The notes beneath the pieces were generated by a model that was not told the DNA's origin, searched no databases, and saw only the letters and a program-made list of their open reading frames with translations. Both the position numbers and the translations under genes were made by a program. From Paramecium sonneborni (lineage: Eukaryota > Ciliophora > Oligohymenophorea > Peniculida > Parameciidae): a DNA stretch of 64,000 nucleotides. The stretch's first letter is position 1; the number at the start of each line of letters is the position of its first letter. This document shows, in pieces, positions 12,982 through 25,158 of the stretch. The stretch is taken from contig CAJJDN010000048.1 in assembly GCA_905182985.1 (NCBI GenBank), forward strand, positions 520,556-584,555. The letters are read 5' to 3'.

Positions 12982-14401
12982 ATGAAAATAATAAAATACT
13001 TAATGAATATAGAAGAGAATCATTAAGTTCAACTAATTAAACAGTTATTACTAAAATATATGAATAAATAGATTGTGAAGCCTTTTAATAATTACTTATA
13101 TAAGAGAGTGTTGAGATAAAGAGGAAGAAGATAATAATAGATAGAGATGTATAAATTTAGTAGGTGTTAAAATTAAATGGAATAGAATCAATTATTTAAT
13201 TTAAGGGAGGTAGTTTAGTATTTGAAGGAACAACTATTGATTCTATTTTTGATGAAGAATGTTATATTTAAGGATTTTAAATAGATGTATGTTAAAATAC
13301 TCCATGTATAAGAGTACATTATAGAAACTTGATGATTATGGCATGTAGTATTGAGAACTTTTAAAATAGAGGAGTCTTTATTAAATTTGATAACTCATTA
13401 ATTATTAATGATACAATTTTAAATGGATTTTCAGTTTTGGTATGTTGTGAAGGCAATGGAAAGAAATTGAGTATAAATCATTCCATAATATAGAGTGATT
13501 ATTAATAATAATAATAATCAATTTTAATTCATGCAGATAATTTGGGTGAATTTGGATTGGATATAACAAATTCAATAATTGAAGGTAGTTCAATCATTGT
13601 AACAAATAGTAATAATGTAGAAGTTAAAATATAAGATAATGAATTTAAAAATCAATAAATATCTATATCTTTTGAAAATGTTTAGAATAAATCAATAATA
13701 ATTGAAAAGAACATTTTCTTTCGATCAATGGATTATGCAATTAAAATGAATAATATTGTAGTTGATAAATTATAATTGATCAAAAATACAATCTCTAAAT
13801 GTAGAATTGGATTATTTTTGTAGAATGTAATAGAATTCTGTCCATTAATTAAACATATTAAACCAATCTGTCTTAAATAGAATGTAATGACAAATATGGA
13901 ATAAACAGCCATAATTATAAGAGAAGTGATTTGTATGGAAATTGATGAAATCAATATCTAAGATAACACTATTGGAATGGATATTGATATAAGTACTTCT
14001 AAAATGTCTGAATAAATCCCAATCAATCCTTTTATTATTTCTATTAAGAATTCAACTATAAGTTCTAATCGTATTCATGGTATCTTTATCAATAGTAATT
14101 TATCTTACAATCCCATAAATCTTTAGATCTCTAAAAGTGCTTTCTATTCTAATTGTAATGCATTGAATCTCTCACATTAAGGTGAACCACATGATAGAAG
14201 TAAATCTGTATATATTAAACAGTTTTCAAGGTCAATATTAATAATTCCCAATTCCAAGATAACAACTTTTCTAATTCCAACTCTAACTATGAACTGAATA
14301 TCATCAATACTAATATTGTAGTAATCAAAATCTAAATAATTTGATAGATTAATAAACAACTCTATTTTAATTCTAGGTCAAAAACCTGTCAAATTATGTG
14401 A
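12978..14401 (+). CDS. Beta-helix-like repeat protein (unrecognised)
   Basis: About 457 aa, starting MNENNKILNEYRRESLSS. The body is a run of short strands with regularly spaced N/I/V ladders, such as ITNSIIEGSSIIVTNSNNVE and IKNSTISSNRIHGIFINSN, the pattern of right-handed parallel beta-helix proteins (pectate-lyase/FBXO11-type folds). No catalytic motif is visible. Two likely introns lie near the 3' end: one of 23 nt starting GTATATATTAAAC, and one of 27 or 30 nt starting GTAGTAATC; both choices keep the frame and end at the TGA at 14399-14401. The next gene starts 47 bases downstream on the same strand. Role unknown; protein-interaction scaffold is only a guess. Confidence 0.6.
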
Positions 14402-14448
14402 ATATTTCAACTCATTTTATATAATTATATAATCACACTTAATCATAA

Positions 14449-17082
14449 ATGTTAAAAACTCCTAGTCTTAAATCCTATTCCAACCCAAGTGAAAGGAATC
14501 AATCTGAACTATACATTAGATGTTACATCAATAAGATCATCAAATCAAATTAACAACACCACACTTCGTTATATGATGAAGACTAACTCGATCAAAACTA
14601 AAATATCAATAATATACTACTATATGAAGATTATATCTAAAATGTCAATAAAATAATCTCAAATCCACCTAATTCATAATATCTAAGCAAATACTATGTT
14701 CTATCTGCAGAAAATGATACTATTACATTTATTAGTGAAACCTCACCAGAAACTCTTATAGATCATCTTAAATTGAGACATTAAAATAATGCTCCTATGA
14801 ATGAAGAAGAAATTGTCTAATTAGCATATTCTATTCTTAATGCCTTATTACATATCAATATTCTTTATTTAAATCCTACTTATATCATCAAAAAATGGAA
14901 AATCATCAATTACTTCGAATTAATGGTAGATCAAAACTCACTATAATTTTGGGAAAAATAAGATAAGTTATACTTGGCAAAAGAAATTGAAAAATATTTA
15001 GAAATTAAAAATAATTATTGTTATGATTCTAATAAATAAAGTGAAAAAATACATGCACCTAAAGCATGTGTTTATTCATTAGGAGTCATTTTATCAAAAT
15101 GCATCTAATTCGAATACAAAAAAGAAAATAATAACTTTTAGGATATTCTTCAAAATTCTATATATAGTTGGTCTTTAAGAGATCTCATTCAATAAATGAT
15201 AATCGAGGATGAAGATTAAAGGGCTTCTATTCAAGATTTACTTTAAAATCCTCTATTCTACAACTAAAAATAAATTGAAATGCATCCTAAATAATAAAAT
15301 CAAATGTCTTTAGCTGTTTTCTTTCAATTTGTAAAAAATAAGTTTTACAACTTAGATTGGGCTGACTAATTTTTTTCGGTTGAAGAAATTATCTATATTA
15401 GTGATTTAAAGGAAGGTATATATACTATAGGTGAATTGAAATCTGAAATCAATAGTTAAATAACTTAAATCATTTAGAATTGTCCAAATAATAGTACATT
15501 AGAAGAATTAATTGCTACTCTTATTAAAATGGCTAATCCTGTTTAATAATAAGAAAATCAAGTTGTCCAACAAAAAAAATAATAATTTTTATTCAGAAAA
15601 TGGTTTAAAAAATAAGAGTAGAAAAGTGAAGATATGTAAGAATAAGTACTTTTACCTTAAGAACCAACATATATGGCATAAGTACTTTTATTAAAATTGA
15701 TATCATAAGCCTCTGAAAAAGCCTTTTAAACATTTATTCCTAAAGTAATTCATTTTATGGGAGGTTTAGGCTTAATTTGGTAAAACATTCGAAAAGCATT
15801 TTGGCCAAGAGCTCTTGGTTTTGAATCTTTGGAAGCCCATAGATAAATAGTACAATTGACACTTGAATTATGTGAATATTTAAATCCTTAAAAAGAATAA
15901 GACATAATTTAATTAGAGAAAGATTTGAATAGATCAAAATTCAATAAAAAAACAAAAGATGCTATAAGAAGCACAATTCGAGGATTTATTAATCAATCTG
16001 TTTCTAATTGTTATATATAAGGGATGGAATCAATTTCATATATTCTGTTAGAAGCATTCAATTATGATTCTGAACTTAGTTCAATATGCTTAAATGAGAT
16101 TTACAAAAAAAGGATTGTAAACCTACCTCCAGAGAATGAATAGCTGGAAATAAGTGAATACTTTGGATAAAAACTTTAAGAAAAGATACTTCTTTATAAT
16201 TGGACTCTTTAATATTTTGATCCAGGATTAAGCAATCATTTAAAGGAAAATGATTTTAAGTGCGAAACTCATATTATATAATGGTTTAGCATTTTCTATG
16301 CAAGAGAATTTAGTTTGGAGAATGTACTTAAAATATATGATTATATTCTAATTTCTGACGAATCTTTTGAAATTTTGTTAGCATCTCAAATTATGCTAGA
16401 ACTTAAATCAACATTTGAAATTAAAGATAATTAGGGGATGCTTGATTGTTTGAAGAATATTTAAAGTAATATTCAATTAGATATTTGTTTATAAAACTCC
16501 CTTAAATTATCAAATTAATTACATAAGACTTTTTTTATTCTAACTCATTAAGATGAAGATATTTGTAATTAGATGAAAGAAGAAAATGAATATTTATAAG
16601 AAAGACCATGGGAACATCCTTTAACATTTAAATAATTGTAGGAACAATAGACATTTTCTATTTCTATTCATGATTTTTAATAATTATTAAGAGAACAAAA
16701 ATCATCTTTCAATGTTTTATCTTTGGATATGAGAAGTGCTAAAGAATTTGAATAAGCATGTATTTCTGGTTCTCTGTTTGGTCATTATGATAAAAAAAAA
16801 ATTAACAATTTTCAGCTTTTAAATTATTTTGAACTAAGAGGACTCGTTGAAGAATAAAATATATATTATGTAGTAGTGGTTTATGATTCAGAGAAACAAA
16901 ATATTAAAGAAATTATGGATTATTTACTAAAATAACGAATTAAACGTCTTGTTGTATTAAAGGGAGGAATTCAAGCTGCTCTATTAGATGGATAGGATAT
17001 AATCAAAAGTAAATAGAAAGCAGTCTTGCCTCCATGGATAAAATTACAAATTGATGAATTGAAGAAAAAAAATATTTAATGA
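14449..17082 (+). CDS. TBCK: TBCK-like protein: pseudokinase, TBC (Rab-GAP) and rhodanese domains
   Basis: 877 aa in one uninterrupted 878-codon frame. Three domains occur in the order known only for TBCK. Residues about 60-285 form a kinase-like fold ending SLRDLIQQMIIEDEDQRASI (the helix before the kinase end) but without HRD, VAIK or DFG catalytic motifs, so it is a pseudokinase. A TBC domain follows from about 440, with IWQNIRKAFWPRALGF and AIRSTIRGF; the arginine-finger IxxDxxR motif is not obvious, so GAP activity is doubtful. A C-terminal rhodanese-like domain (about 740-860) has VLSLDMRSAKEFEQACISGS. In animals TBCK belongs to the FERRY complex on early endosomes and affects mTOR signalling; this role is inferred here from family membership. 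Confidence 0.93.
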
Positions 17083-17527
17083 AAGATTGATAATATTAAT
17101 TTTATGTTATAAATTAATGATCACTATGTTAATCTCTATATAATAACTTTTTTTGAAGATAACAATCTTATAACTCTTTTTATAAATATAGGATTGATCA
17201 GCACTTAATTTACTTAATTTGCTAATAATTTTGTATATTCAAATTCCTTTAATAACCTTATATAAAAAACAGAGGATTGTTTACTATGTGATTTATGTAA
17301 TAATGTTAGATAATACTAAAAGATACAAATTTAGTGTATTAAGAAAATTATGATTGCTAGGTAAACTTATTATTATAATAAAGGAACTAATGTTTTTATT
17401 TGTAGTTTTAATTTAAATATCAATTAAGTATTTAATTTAAATATAGTTTTTATCTCAAAAAATTTGATTGAATATATTAGGAATAATATATTTTGATCTA
17501 ATTCTAATGATTAATAAATAAATTACT
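17083..17527. other. Intergenic region
   Basis: 445 AT-rich bases between the TBCK-like gene and the decayed histidine kinase. Reading frames are open by composition only; I see no domain, RNA gene or repeat. Confidence 0.5.
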
Positions 17528-19189
17528 ATGAAAGATGAATTTAATCATATATTTTCAACAACAAGAACATAAAATCCAAGAATGCTTGATAATTAAGGTT
17601 AAATGATTGTGGATTCAATAAATTTAAATTTTCTCTATATGAATCATTGTGTTAAAAAGAAATAAGGCAATTAATAATTAATAATAAATAAAATTGATTC
17701 ATTAAGTAAATAAAAATTAGATTATTAAATAAGAAATATTGAATTGTTTGAATTATTAATGATTTTAATATAAAAAAATAATCATTCTTATTAATATTGG
17801 ATTCAAACATAAAGTGTGACCATATAATCGAAATTAAAAAGGATGAAAAGAAAATAATATAAATATAAAATTTTAGACTAGGAAAGAAAGATAAATACCT
17901 AAAGAAAATAAATAAGTAGAAAATTCTGAATTAAATTTTTTCACACTATATCATATGAATTGGAACTTTATTAAATTTTAAATTAGCAATAACATAAATA
18001 GGAATAGATAAATATTCAGCCTAATAATATTATTATTCAATCCAAAATTTTATACTTGATATGATTAATTTAAATTAGGAGGTTAATTCAATTAGAATTA
18101 GAAGAGTTAGATATTTAAATGATATTGTAATAGGTTACAACTCTTTTTTCGAAGTAATGCAGATAAAAGAATTTGAGATTAGATTTTGAAAATCATATTC
18201 CAGATAGCGAGTATATAATTTCAGATTAGAGATGAATTAAGTAGATATTAATATATAATTCTTAAAAGTTTACATTAAATGGTTCAATATAAATAAAGGT
18301 TTTAGGTGTTTAGAATGATTTGGAATAATTCTCAGTAGTAGATACAGGGATTGGAATGGGAAAATTTGTTGAAGAAAACCTAAGAATAATGTTTGATTAA
18401 GACTTAAAAGTTGAATAATAATTATCATCAAATGCTGCTGAGTGTAGATTAAGATGTTATTTGGCAAATAAAATATGTTTACTTTTTTCTAATAAGCAAT
18501 TCAAATTTGAATTTAAGAGAAATTAAGTTGGAACAACTTTTTGGTTTTTGGCTGATAATAATATGTAACCTTCATATAGTATAGGCAAGATGTTTCGAAT
18601 TCAATTAATTAATAAGCATTCCTATATTGATTTAAAGTAAATCATAGATAGAAATATCAATTGGTAAGAAGTTGAGTAAAGTAGCAAGTATAATTAAATA
18701 AAGTGATTTTATTTTTAAAATGATAAATTGTATATAAAGTCTCTTTAAATTTAAAATCAAGAATTATATCATTCAGATATTTAATTGACCCTGTTTAGGA
18801 AAATACAGAAAGTGTTTTTAATGAAGAAGTCAATTCAAAAGAAAGAAAAGCTAGAAAGTATATTCTAAATAGGAAAATTAAAAATAAATGAGATTTCTTA
18901 TAGTGGATGTTGAAATTATAAATATTTTTGGGTTTAAAGAATATTGAATAAAAGTGAGATGTTTATTAAGGAATATTCATGAATATCATCAATAGGGCTT
19001 TGATGAATTGATTTGAAACTACTACTAAGTGATTGATTTCTCTAATGAGAATTAAAGATTATAGCTTGTACTCCCTATACTGATAGTGAAACTAAATAAC
19101 ATTGTTATGAAATTGGAATGAGTTACTTACTTAACAAGCCAGTGAACATCTTAGAATTATAAAAAATACTTATATAATTTTAATAATGA
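17528..19189 (+). pseudogene. Decayed hybrid histidine kinase
   Basis: Recognisable pieces of a kinase like its two downstream neighbours, no longer in one frame. The H-box region is scrambled: the conserved GTLLN survives at about 17970, but the sequence before it lacks an in-frame SHE. A dimerisation helix (FILDMINLNQE) and the next helix (LEELDIQMILQQV) are in different phases. The N-box region reads SDQR-stop-IKQILI, a TGA where relatives have a sense codon, and is a few residues short. The ATP lid FSVVDTGIGMGKFVEEN and its successor are readable. The receiver reads FLIVDVEI (acidic pair lost), has stops in its middle, and regains a good frame only at ACTPYTDSETKQHC...LLNKPVNI. The last TGA (19187-19189) overlaps the next gene's ATG. 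Several independent lesions make unplaced introns an unlikely explanation. Confidence 0.75.
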
Positions 19190-21525
19190 TATTGCTAATT
19201 TTTGCCAACATTTCATCAATCATCTTACAATTTTGGAAATGTGAATAAATAATTGAATATGTCTTTCTAAGCATATCAATTATTATAGATGTATTTCTAA
19301 TTGCTTTAACTATGAAAAACTAATAATAATACTTGATCAAATTTTTACTTTTACTTTAAGCTTCAATCATATTTTCAATATTCAATACTCCTAAGCTTTT
19401 AGCAATCAATGCCATATATTAATGCATTATGAGATAATTGATCTCTTCTCCCAATAAAATATTTAATTACCTTGAATTTACAAGTATTATTTCCATTAAA
19501 CTTTAGCTTTTTTTATTTTGATAGCAGTTTTGAGTACTAACATAGAAATAATTGATATTGTTCGTACTACTATAGCTACTTTTTTCTTTATAAGTTATTA
19601 GGTTTCAGTTTTCTTAAAAGAAAGTCCTAAGAAAAAAATTGAAGAATAACCAGCTGAAAAATTACCAATGAAAATAGAAACTGATTAAATTATGGCTTCA
19701 CCGTAATAAAATTAAAGATAAACAATAAATCCAGAAATTGTTCTTGATGATTTTTTAGCAGTAGTTGAATGTAATTAAATGATGATGGATATATTATCTG
19801 ATTTAAATTATAATGACCCAAATAAATTCTTATAAGAAATTAGTATAATAAATATAGATTCAATTTCAGAAAAGAAATTAGGAAAATGGAGAGAAGAAAC
19901 TTTACTGAATTTACTAAAAAGAATAATTAATAAAAGATCTGAAATTTAGGTTTAAGTTTTGGATTATAATCATCCATCTATTCAAAAATATTTAATTTTG
20001 ATTCATTACAAAAATTAATTTGAAATCTAATTCTTTTAAGTAAATGAAAGAGATACATATATTAAAAAGAAATATTTAAGTTAGATTTTGTATTAATTAT
20101 TTAAAACATTTTCACATGAATTTGGAACATTATTAAATTATCTCTTAGCCTTATCATAAGTAGCAATAGATTAATTTCCAAATTAAGTTTGTTTTTTTCA
20201 ACCTATAAAATCAACAGGTTAGATTATGCATCATTTTGTTTAAGACATGGTAGATTATAGTGATATGTTAAATAAGAAATTTTAATTATAATTTGCACTT
20301 ATTGATGTTGAGAATTTACTTTAAGAAGTAATAGGATTCTATCAGAAATAAATAGAAGAAAAGGGTTTAACAATAACTTACAAAATTATACTTGAAGAAA
20401 AATCAAAAGTTTTTGATGGTCGAAGATGTAAATAAGTATTGAGTAATTTAATTGCAAATGCTTAAAAATTTACAGTTTCAGGAGGAATAAAGATTATTGT
20501 AACTGAATAATCAGGATTCACAATATTTTCAGTTGAAGATACTGGTTTTGGAATGACTTAAGAAACATTTGATAATTTAAATTAGACATTAGAAAATGAA
20601 TTTAAGTCTGAATAGAAGATTTCATAAAATACAGCTGGATTTGGATTAGGTTGTTATTTATCACATCAAATTGCATTGAAATTATCGAATTAATCAATAT
20701 ATGCTGGTGGAGGTTTAAAATATGTAAGATTAGAAAAAGGAATTCGTGTTTCTTTTCGTGTAAAGAATTAACCATTCGAAATATTTTATACAAGTTGTGA
20801 TATTTCAACTGCTAAATCTGGTATTTTATTTAATGAAAATGGATATTTCGATTCGCGATAATCTGTAATAGATTTGCAACTTACAACTCGTCATAAAAAT
20901 GGAGATAATCATTTTTTAATGACTATGACTAAAAAATCTGGTTTATTATCAGCATCATTTTAACCAAATTAAATGGTTGATTATGTAGAATAAGAATTGA
21001 AATAAGAAAATGAAATTGTTGAAAAAATGAAATAAACTAAAAAAATTAAAAAAAGAGAAAGTCAAAAAAAATCACCTACTTTTGGAGTATCTGTAGCTGA
21101 TATAGCTGGTGTAGAAACAATAAGAGAATAACCTTATATCTTAATTGTGGATGATGAAATGATTAACATTATTAGTCTTAAGATTATGCTTAACCAATTT
21201 AATATTAAATGTGATTCTGCATTCAATGGATTAGAAGCTGTTAATAAAGTAAAATAATGTATAAATATTTGAATATTTTATAGCTAATGATATGTTTGAT
21301 GTAATTTTTATGGATGTTAATATGCCAATAATGGATGGATTTTAAGCTACAGAATAAATTTAGAAGTTTGATGATAGAAATATAATAGTGGCATGCACTG
21401 CTTTTACTGATGTAGAAACAAAAACTAAATGTTATTCTGTAGGAATGAAATACTATATTAATAAACCAGTTACAAAACTAGAGCTTGTAAAATTATTGAA
21501 TCACTTGAATTTAATTATATAATGA
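19186..21525 (+). CDS. Hybrid sensor histidine kinase with polytopic membrane sensor
   Basis: 763 aa; two introns (19484-19506, 21259-21283) leave exactly 764 codons. The N-terminal 150 residues are several hydrophobic helices (ILIMILLIFANISSIIL; FLSISIIIDVFLIALTM; FILIAVLSTNIEIIDIV). Then the HisKA H box TFSHEFGTLLN (about residue 302), an N box (QVLSNLIANAQKF), G boxes FSVEDTGFGM and GFGLGCYLSH, and a C-terminal receiver with LIVDDE, the phospho-acceptor aspartate in IFMDVNMPIMDG (about 692), ACTAFTD and the lysine of NKPV. All catalytic residues are present, so it should be active. The signal sensed is unknown. The assumed ATG overlaps the stop of the upstream pseudogene (ATGA), and its own stop overlaps the next ATG in the same way. 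Confidence 0.92.
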
Positions 21526-23829
21526 TAAAACATAAAAAATAAGCCATAATTGGATTATACATTCTACAAATTATTTATGCAACTTTAGAGAGTACTAGAG
21601 CATCCATTTTGAATCTTATTTTGCTTCTAATCAGCTTAGTTATTGGTTTAATTTAATTAGGGCTTCTAACAAAATATGGTAGCTTAAATATTTATGCTCA
21701 ATTTTCAATCAATATTGTGAGTGTTTTTGCCAAATAGAATGATCAATTTATGGTACTTTAATCACTTGTTGGATTTATACTATATATGTAAAATGAATAA
21801 AAAAGATGGCACATTAATATTCTTGCTTGCTCAAGTAGTATTGGAAATTATCATAGTCCATGTTACCCTAATCTGTATATTTTCATAAAATAATGAGCCT
21901 CAGTCTTATTTGATGAGTATATTCACTATATTGTTTGTTACATATTTCTCTTGGGCTATCAAACAGTAAAACCTTTAAAAATAATCAAGTAAAGGTTCTT
22001 TGCTTACTTCTCGTGTACCAAATACAATTAAATCACTTATTTTTATGGAAGATATACATTTTATATCACAAAAAGCTATTGTCCTTGAAAATTCAACAAC
22101 GCTAGAAATACGATCTTTTACTAGTGAGCTGAGAGACATTATAATTAAAGATGAAGTTTCTGAAGAAAATTTATTGGATCAAATGAAAATACTTAAAGTA
22201 GATAAATAAACTTAAAGAAACTTAAATTAAAAAATTAAAGGTATAAGCTTGCGTTAACTTATAAGCAAATGTTAGATTTTATAAAAGACAACAGAAATAT
22301 TAATAATAAAAACTAATTTTATATTGTTAGAATATTATTAAATAAAATTACATTTTGATAAGGATGTGATCATATTAAAGTTTGAAGAAATTAAAGAGTT
22401 TGCAAAATATATTAAAAAAAATTCATGTTTTGCATTAATGAATAAATTATTTTAATCTTTTAGTCATGAATTTGGAACATTATTAAATTAAATTGCTCTA
22501 AATGCTTAAAATGGTTTAGCCTAATATCAAAATATGAAAGAACAATTTGATTCAATATATAATTGTGTTGTTATGATGAATAATATGGTAAAAGACTTAA
22601 AAGATTTTCATCAATTACGTAGTAAAACTTTTCAATTAGAAATTGTAGATGTAAATATAGATGACATATTTTCTGAACTTTAAAATCTATTCAAATAATA
22701 AGCATCATAAAAAAAGATTTCCCTATTTTTAGTGAATAAAGTAACGATTAAATTTAAATAAGATGAATAAAGAATTAAATAAATTCTTTAAAACCTTATA
22801 TAAAATGCTATAAAATATACAAATTAAGATGGAAATGTGTATGTAAGTGCTGAAAAGGAAGATGAAAAAAGAATAAAATTTTCAGTTTTAGATTCAGGAA
22901 TAGGAATATCTGAAAATGTTGCTTCAAATATATAGAAAATGTTGGAAAATGATTTAATTTTGACATCAAAACTTTCAGAAGGTGCTGCTGGATTAGGTTT
23001 AGGATTATTAAATTCTAATTATTTAATAAAACATTTATCTTCATTTAAATAAGCACATAAGGAACATTTATAATTTAAATCAAAATTAGGAGATGGAACT
23101 AAATTTTGGTTTTATATTTGGAAATATTAAGTTTAAGAATCACCATAAAGTTAATTTGAATCAAAATCAATAAAAATGATTGATAAGAAAGTATTCCTTC
23201 ATTAGAAATCAAATATTGCTCCTCCTCTTTCTAGTATAGTATCAAATTCAAAAAGTTGTCCATCATAAATAAAAAAAATGAGTCCAAGTAAATCTTGTTA
23301 GATTCGACCAAATCCTTAAATATTTTTTCCATCTGATATAAAAGATGAAAATGTTATAATAATGGAATAAGATGATAGAACAATTGCAGAAGATCCTAAG
23401 CCAAATCATTTACCGGGTTAAAGAGCAAGATATCCATCAATGAGTTCACCAGAATGTTAATATGTTAGATTATTACTTGTAGATGATGAACCAGCAAATT
23501 TATTTCCTTTAAAGATTATGATAAAAATGCTAGGTTTTGAAAGTGATATAGCATAAAATGGATATTAAGCAATTTAAATGGTAGAATCAAGATTAGATTA
23601 AAAATGTCAATATCATTTAATTTTAATGGATATAAATATGCCATAAATGGATGGATTTGAAACAACCAGAAAAATTAAATATTTATAACCTAATATAACT
23701 ATAGTAGCATGTTCTGCTTTTAGTGACATGTAAACTAAATATTAAGCATAATTATAAGGGATGGTTAATTACCTTGAAAAACCAATAAATAAAGAATATT
23801 TATAAGAAATATTGGATATGTATTTGTGA
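21522..23829 (+). CDS. Hybrid sensor histidine kinase with polytopic membrane sensor (second intact copy)
   Basis: 754 aa; introns at 21639-21660 and 21717-21737 (the latter starts GTGAGT) leave exactly 755 codons. Hydrophobic N-terminus (ILNLILLLISLG; TLIFLLAQVVLEIIIVHVTL; SIFTILFVTYFSWAI). H box SFSHEFGTLLN about residue 301, the same core as in the previous gene. N box IKQILQNLIQNAIKYT, G boxes SVLDSGIGIS and GLGLGLLNS. The receiver has LLLVDDE (about 637), LMDINMPQMDG (about 688), ACSAFSD and the conserved lysine in LEKPI. A Pro/Ser-rich linker of about 100 residues separates the kinase and receiver. The protein has diverged from its neighbour, mostly in the sensor, so duplication is old. 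Its TGA is directly followed by the reverse-complement stop of the next gene. Confidence 0.92.
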
Positions 23830-25149
23830 TCATTTTTATTTATTCAATTCCTTACCTTTCTTAATAGCTTCATCAAATAATGCTTTCATTCCTGGATCTT
23901 ATTATATTTTTAATGCTTCAAAATAAGATGCTGCTGCTTCTCCATATTCTTTTAATCCTTCATATGCTTATCCTTCATAATAATAAATCTTAACCCAATC
24001 TTTCTTAATATTTCTAGCTTATTTACATGTTACTAAAATATCTTTATATTTTTATTATTTTAATTAAGCATTAGTTAAATTAGTATAAATCTTTACAATA
24101 TCATCTTTATAATGTTCAGCAATCTATTTAGATTTCTCAATTATTTAATTATATTTATTGATAGCTTCATCATATTATTCAACTTGTAATAATTTATTAG
24201 CATCTCCTTTTTCAATATTAATTTCATTATAAATGTCTTTGATTTAATCATCTGTTAATTATACTTGGGGAGCTGGGATTTAAGCATCTTTTCTTAATGC
24301 AAATTCTCTATAATATTATACACAATCCCATTTCTCATTTTATACTGCTAAATCTAATGCAGTTTATTTTTAATTTTCATAATTCACATCTGCACCATAT
24401 TTAATTAGTGTTTATGAAAAATTTAATAATCCTTTCTCAGCACATAGATGTAATGCTGACCATCCATCATGATCTTTTATATTAACATCAATTTTATCTT
24501 AAAATTATTCAAATATTATATTAAATAATTCTTCATTATTTTAATCTATCAAAATATGCAATAATGAAGGCATTTAATTTTATACTATATTCAAATCTGC
24601 TCCATTCCTCATTAAATGAAGAGCACTCTTATTTTATTAATATGCCACTGCAAATGATACAGGAGTACCATAATTTGATAATGCATTTATATTTGCTCCT
24701 GATTATAACAATAATTCAATCATAGCAATAGCACCTTATTGAGCAGCTAAATGAAGTGCTGTAATTGTATTTCTTGAGTAATTTACATCCACGTGATGAT
24801 CATCAATTAAATATTTTACTATCTATAAATGATTATGTTGAACAGCTATCATAAATGGATTATTTTTCTCGTCATCTAACAATTTAACATCTGCTCCTTT
24901 CTTTACTAAATACTTAAACACTTCTAAATCTCCTCTTGATGCTCCAAAATGAATTGCTTTCTTTCCTTTCCCCTCAGATATCGTATTTATAAATTATCTA
25001 ATAGGAACCTTCTCATTCTCATTTCCTCTCTTACGTTGTTTTACATATAAAAGATACTTTTTTATCGTATCAATATCAGAAGTACTTATTTATTTAAAAT
25101 ACTCTTCAATGAACTTCTTTTCATGTTCTATTTCTTTAATATCACTCAT
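23830..25149 (-). CDS. Ankyrin-repeat protein with C-terminal TPR
   Basis: 439 aa in one uninterrupted 440-codon frame starting MSDIKEIEHEKKF. About seven ankyrin repeats fill residues 60-300; clear ones are KAIHFGASRGDLEVFKYLVK, TALHLAAQQGAIAMIELLLQ and SALHLCAEKGLLNF. From about residue 335 a TPR unit follows: EKGDANKLLQVEQYDEAINK, then YTNLTNAQLKQQKYKDILV and YYYEGQAYEGLKEYGEAAAS, a three-motif TPR of the co-chaperone type, with a basic residue in the third repeat. Function is probably adaptor/co-chaperone binding; the partner is unknown. It shares a 9-bp divergent start region with the next gene and abuts the kinase gene tail to tail with no spacer. Confidence 0.9.
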
Positions 25150-25158
25150 TAATAATTT

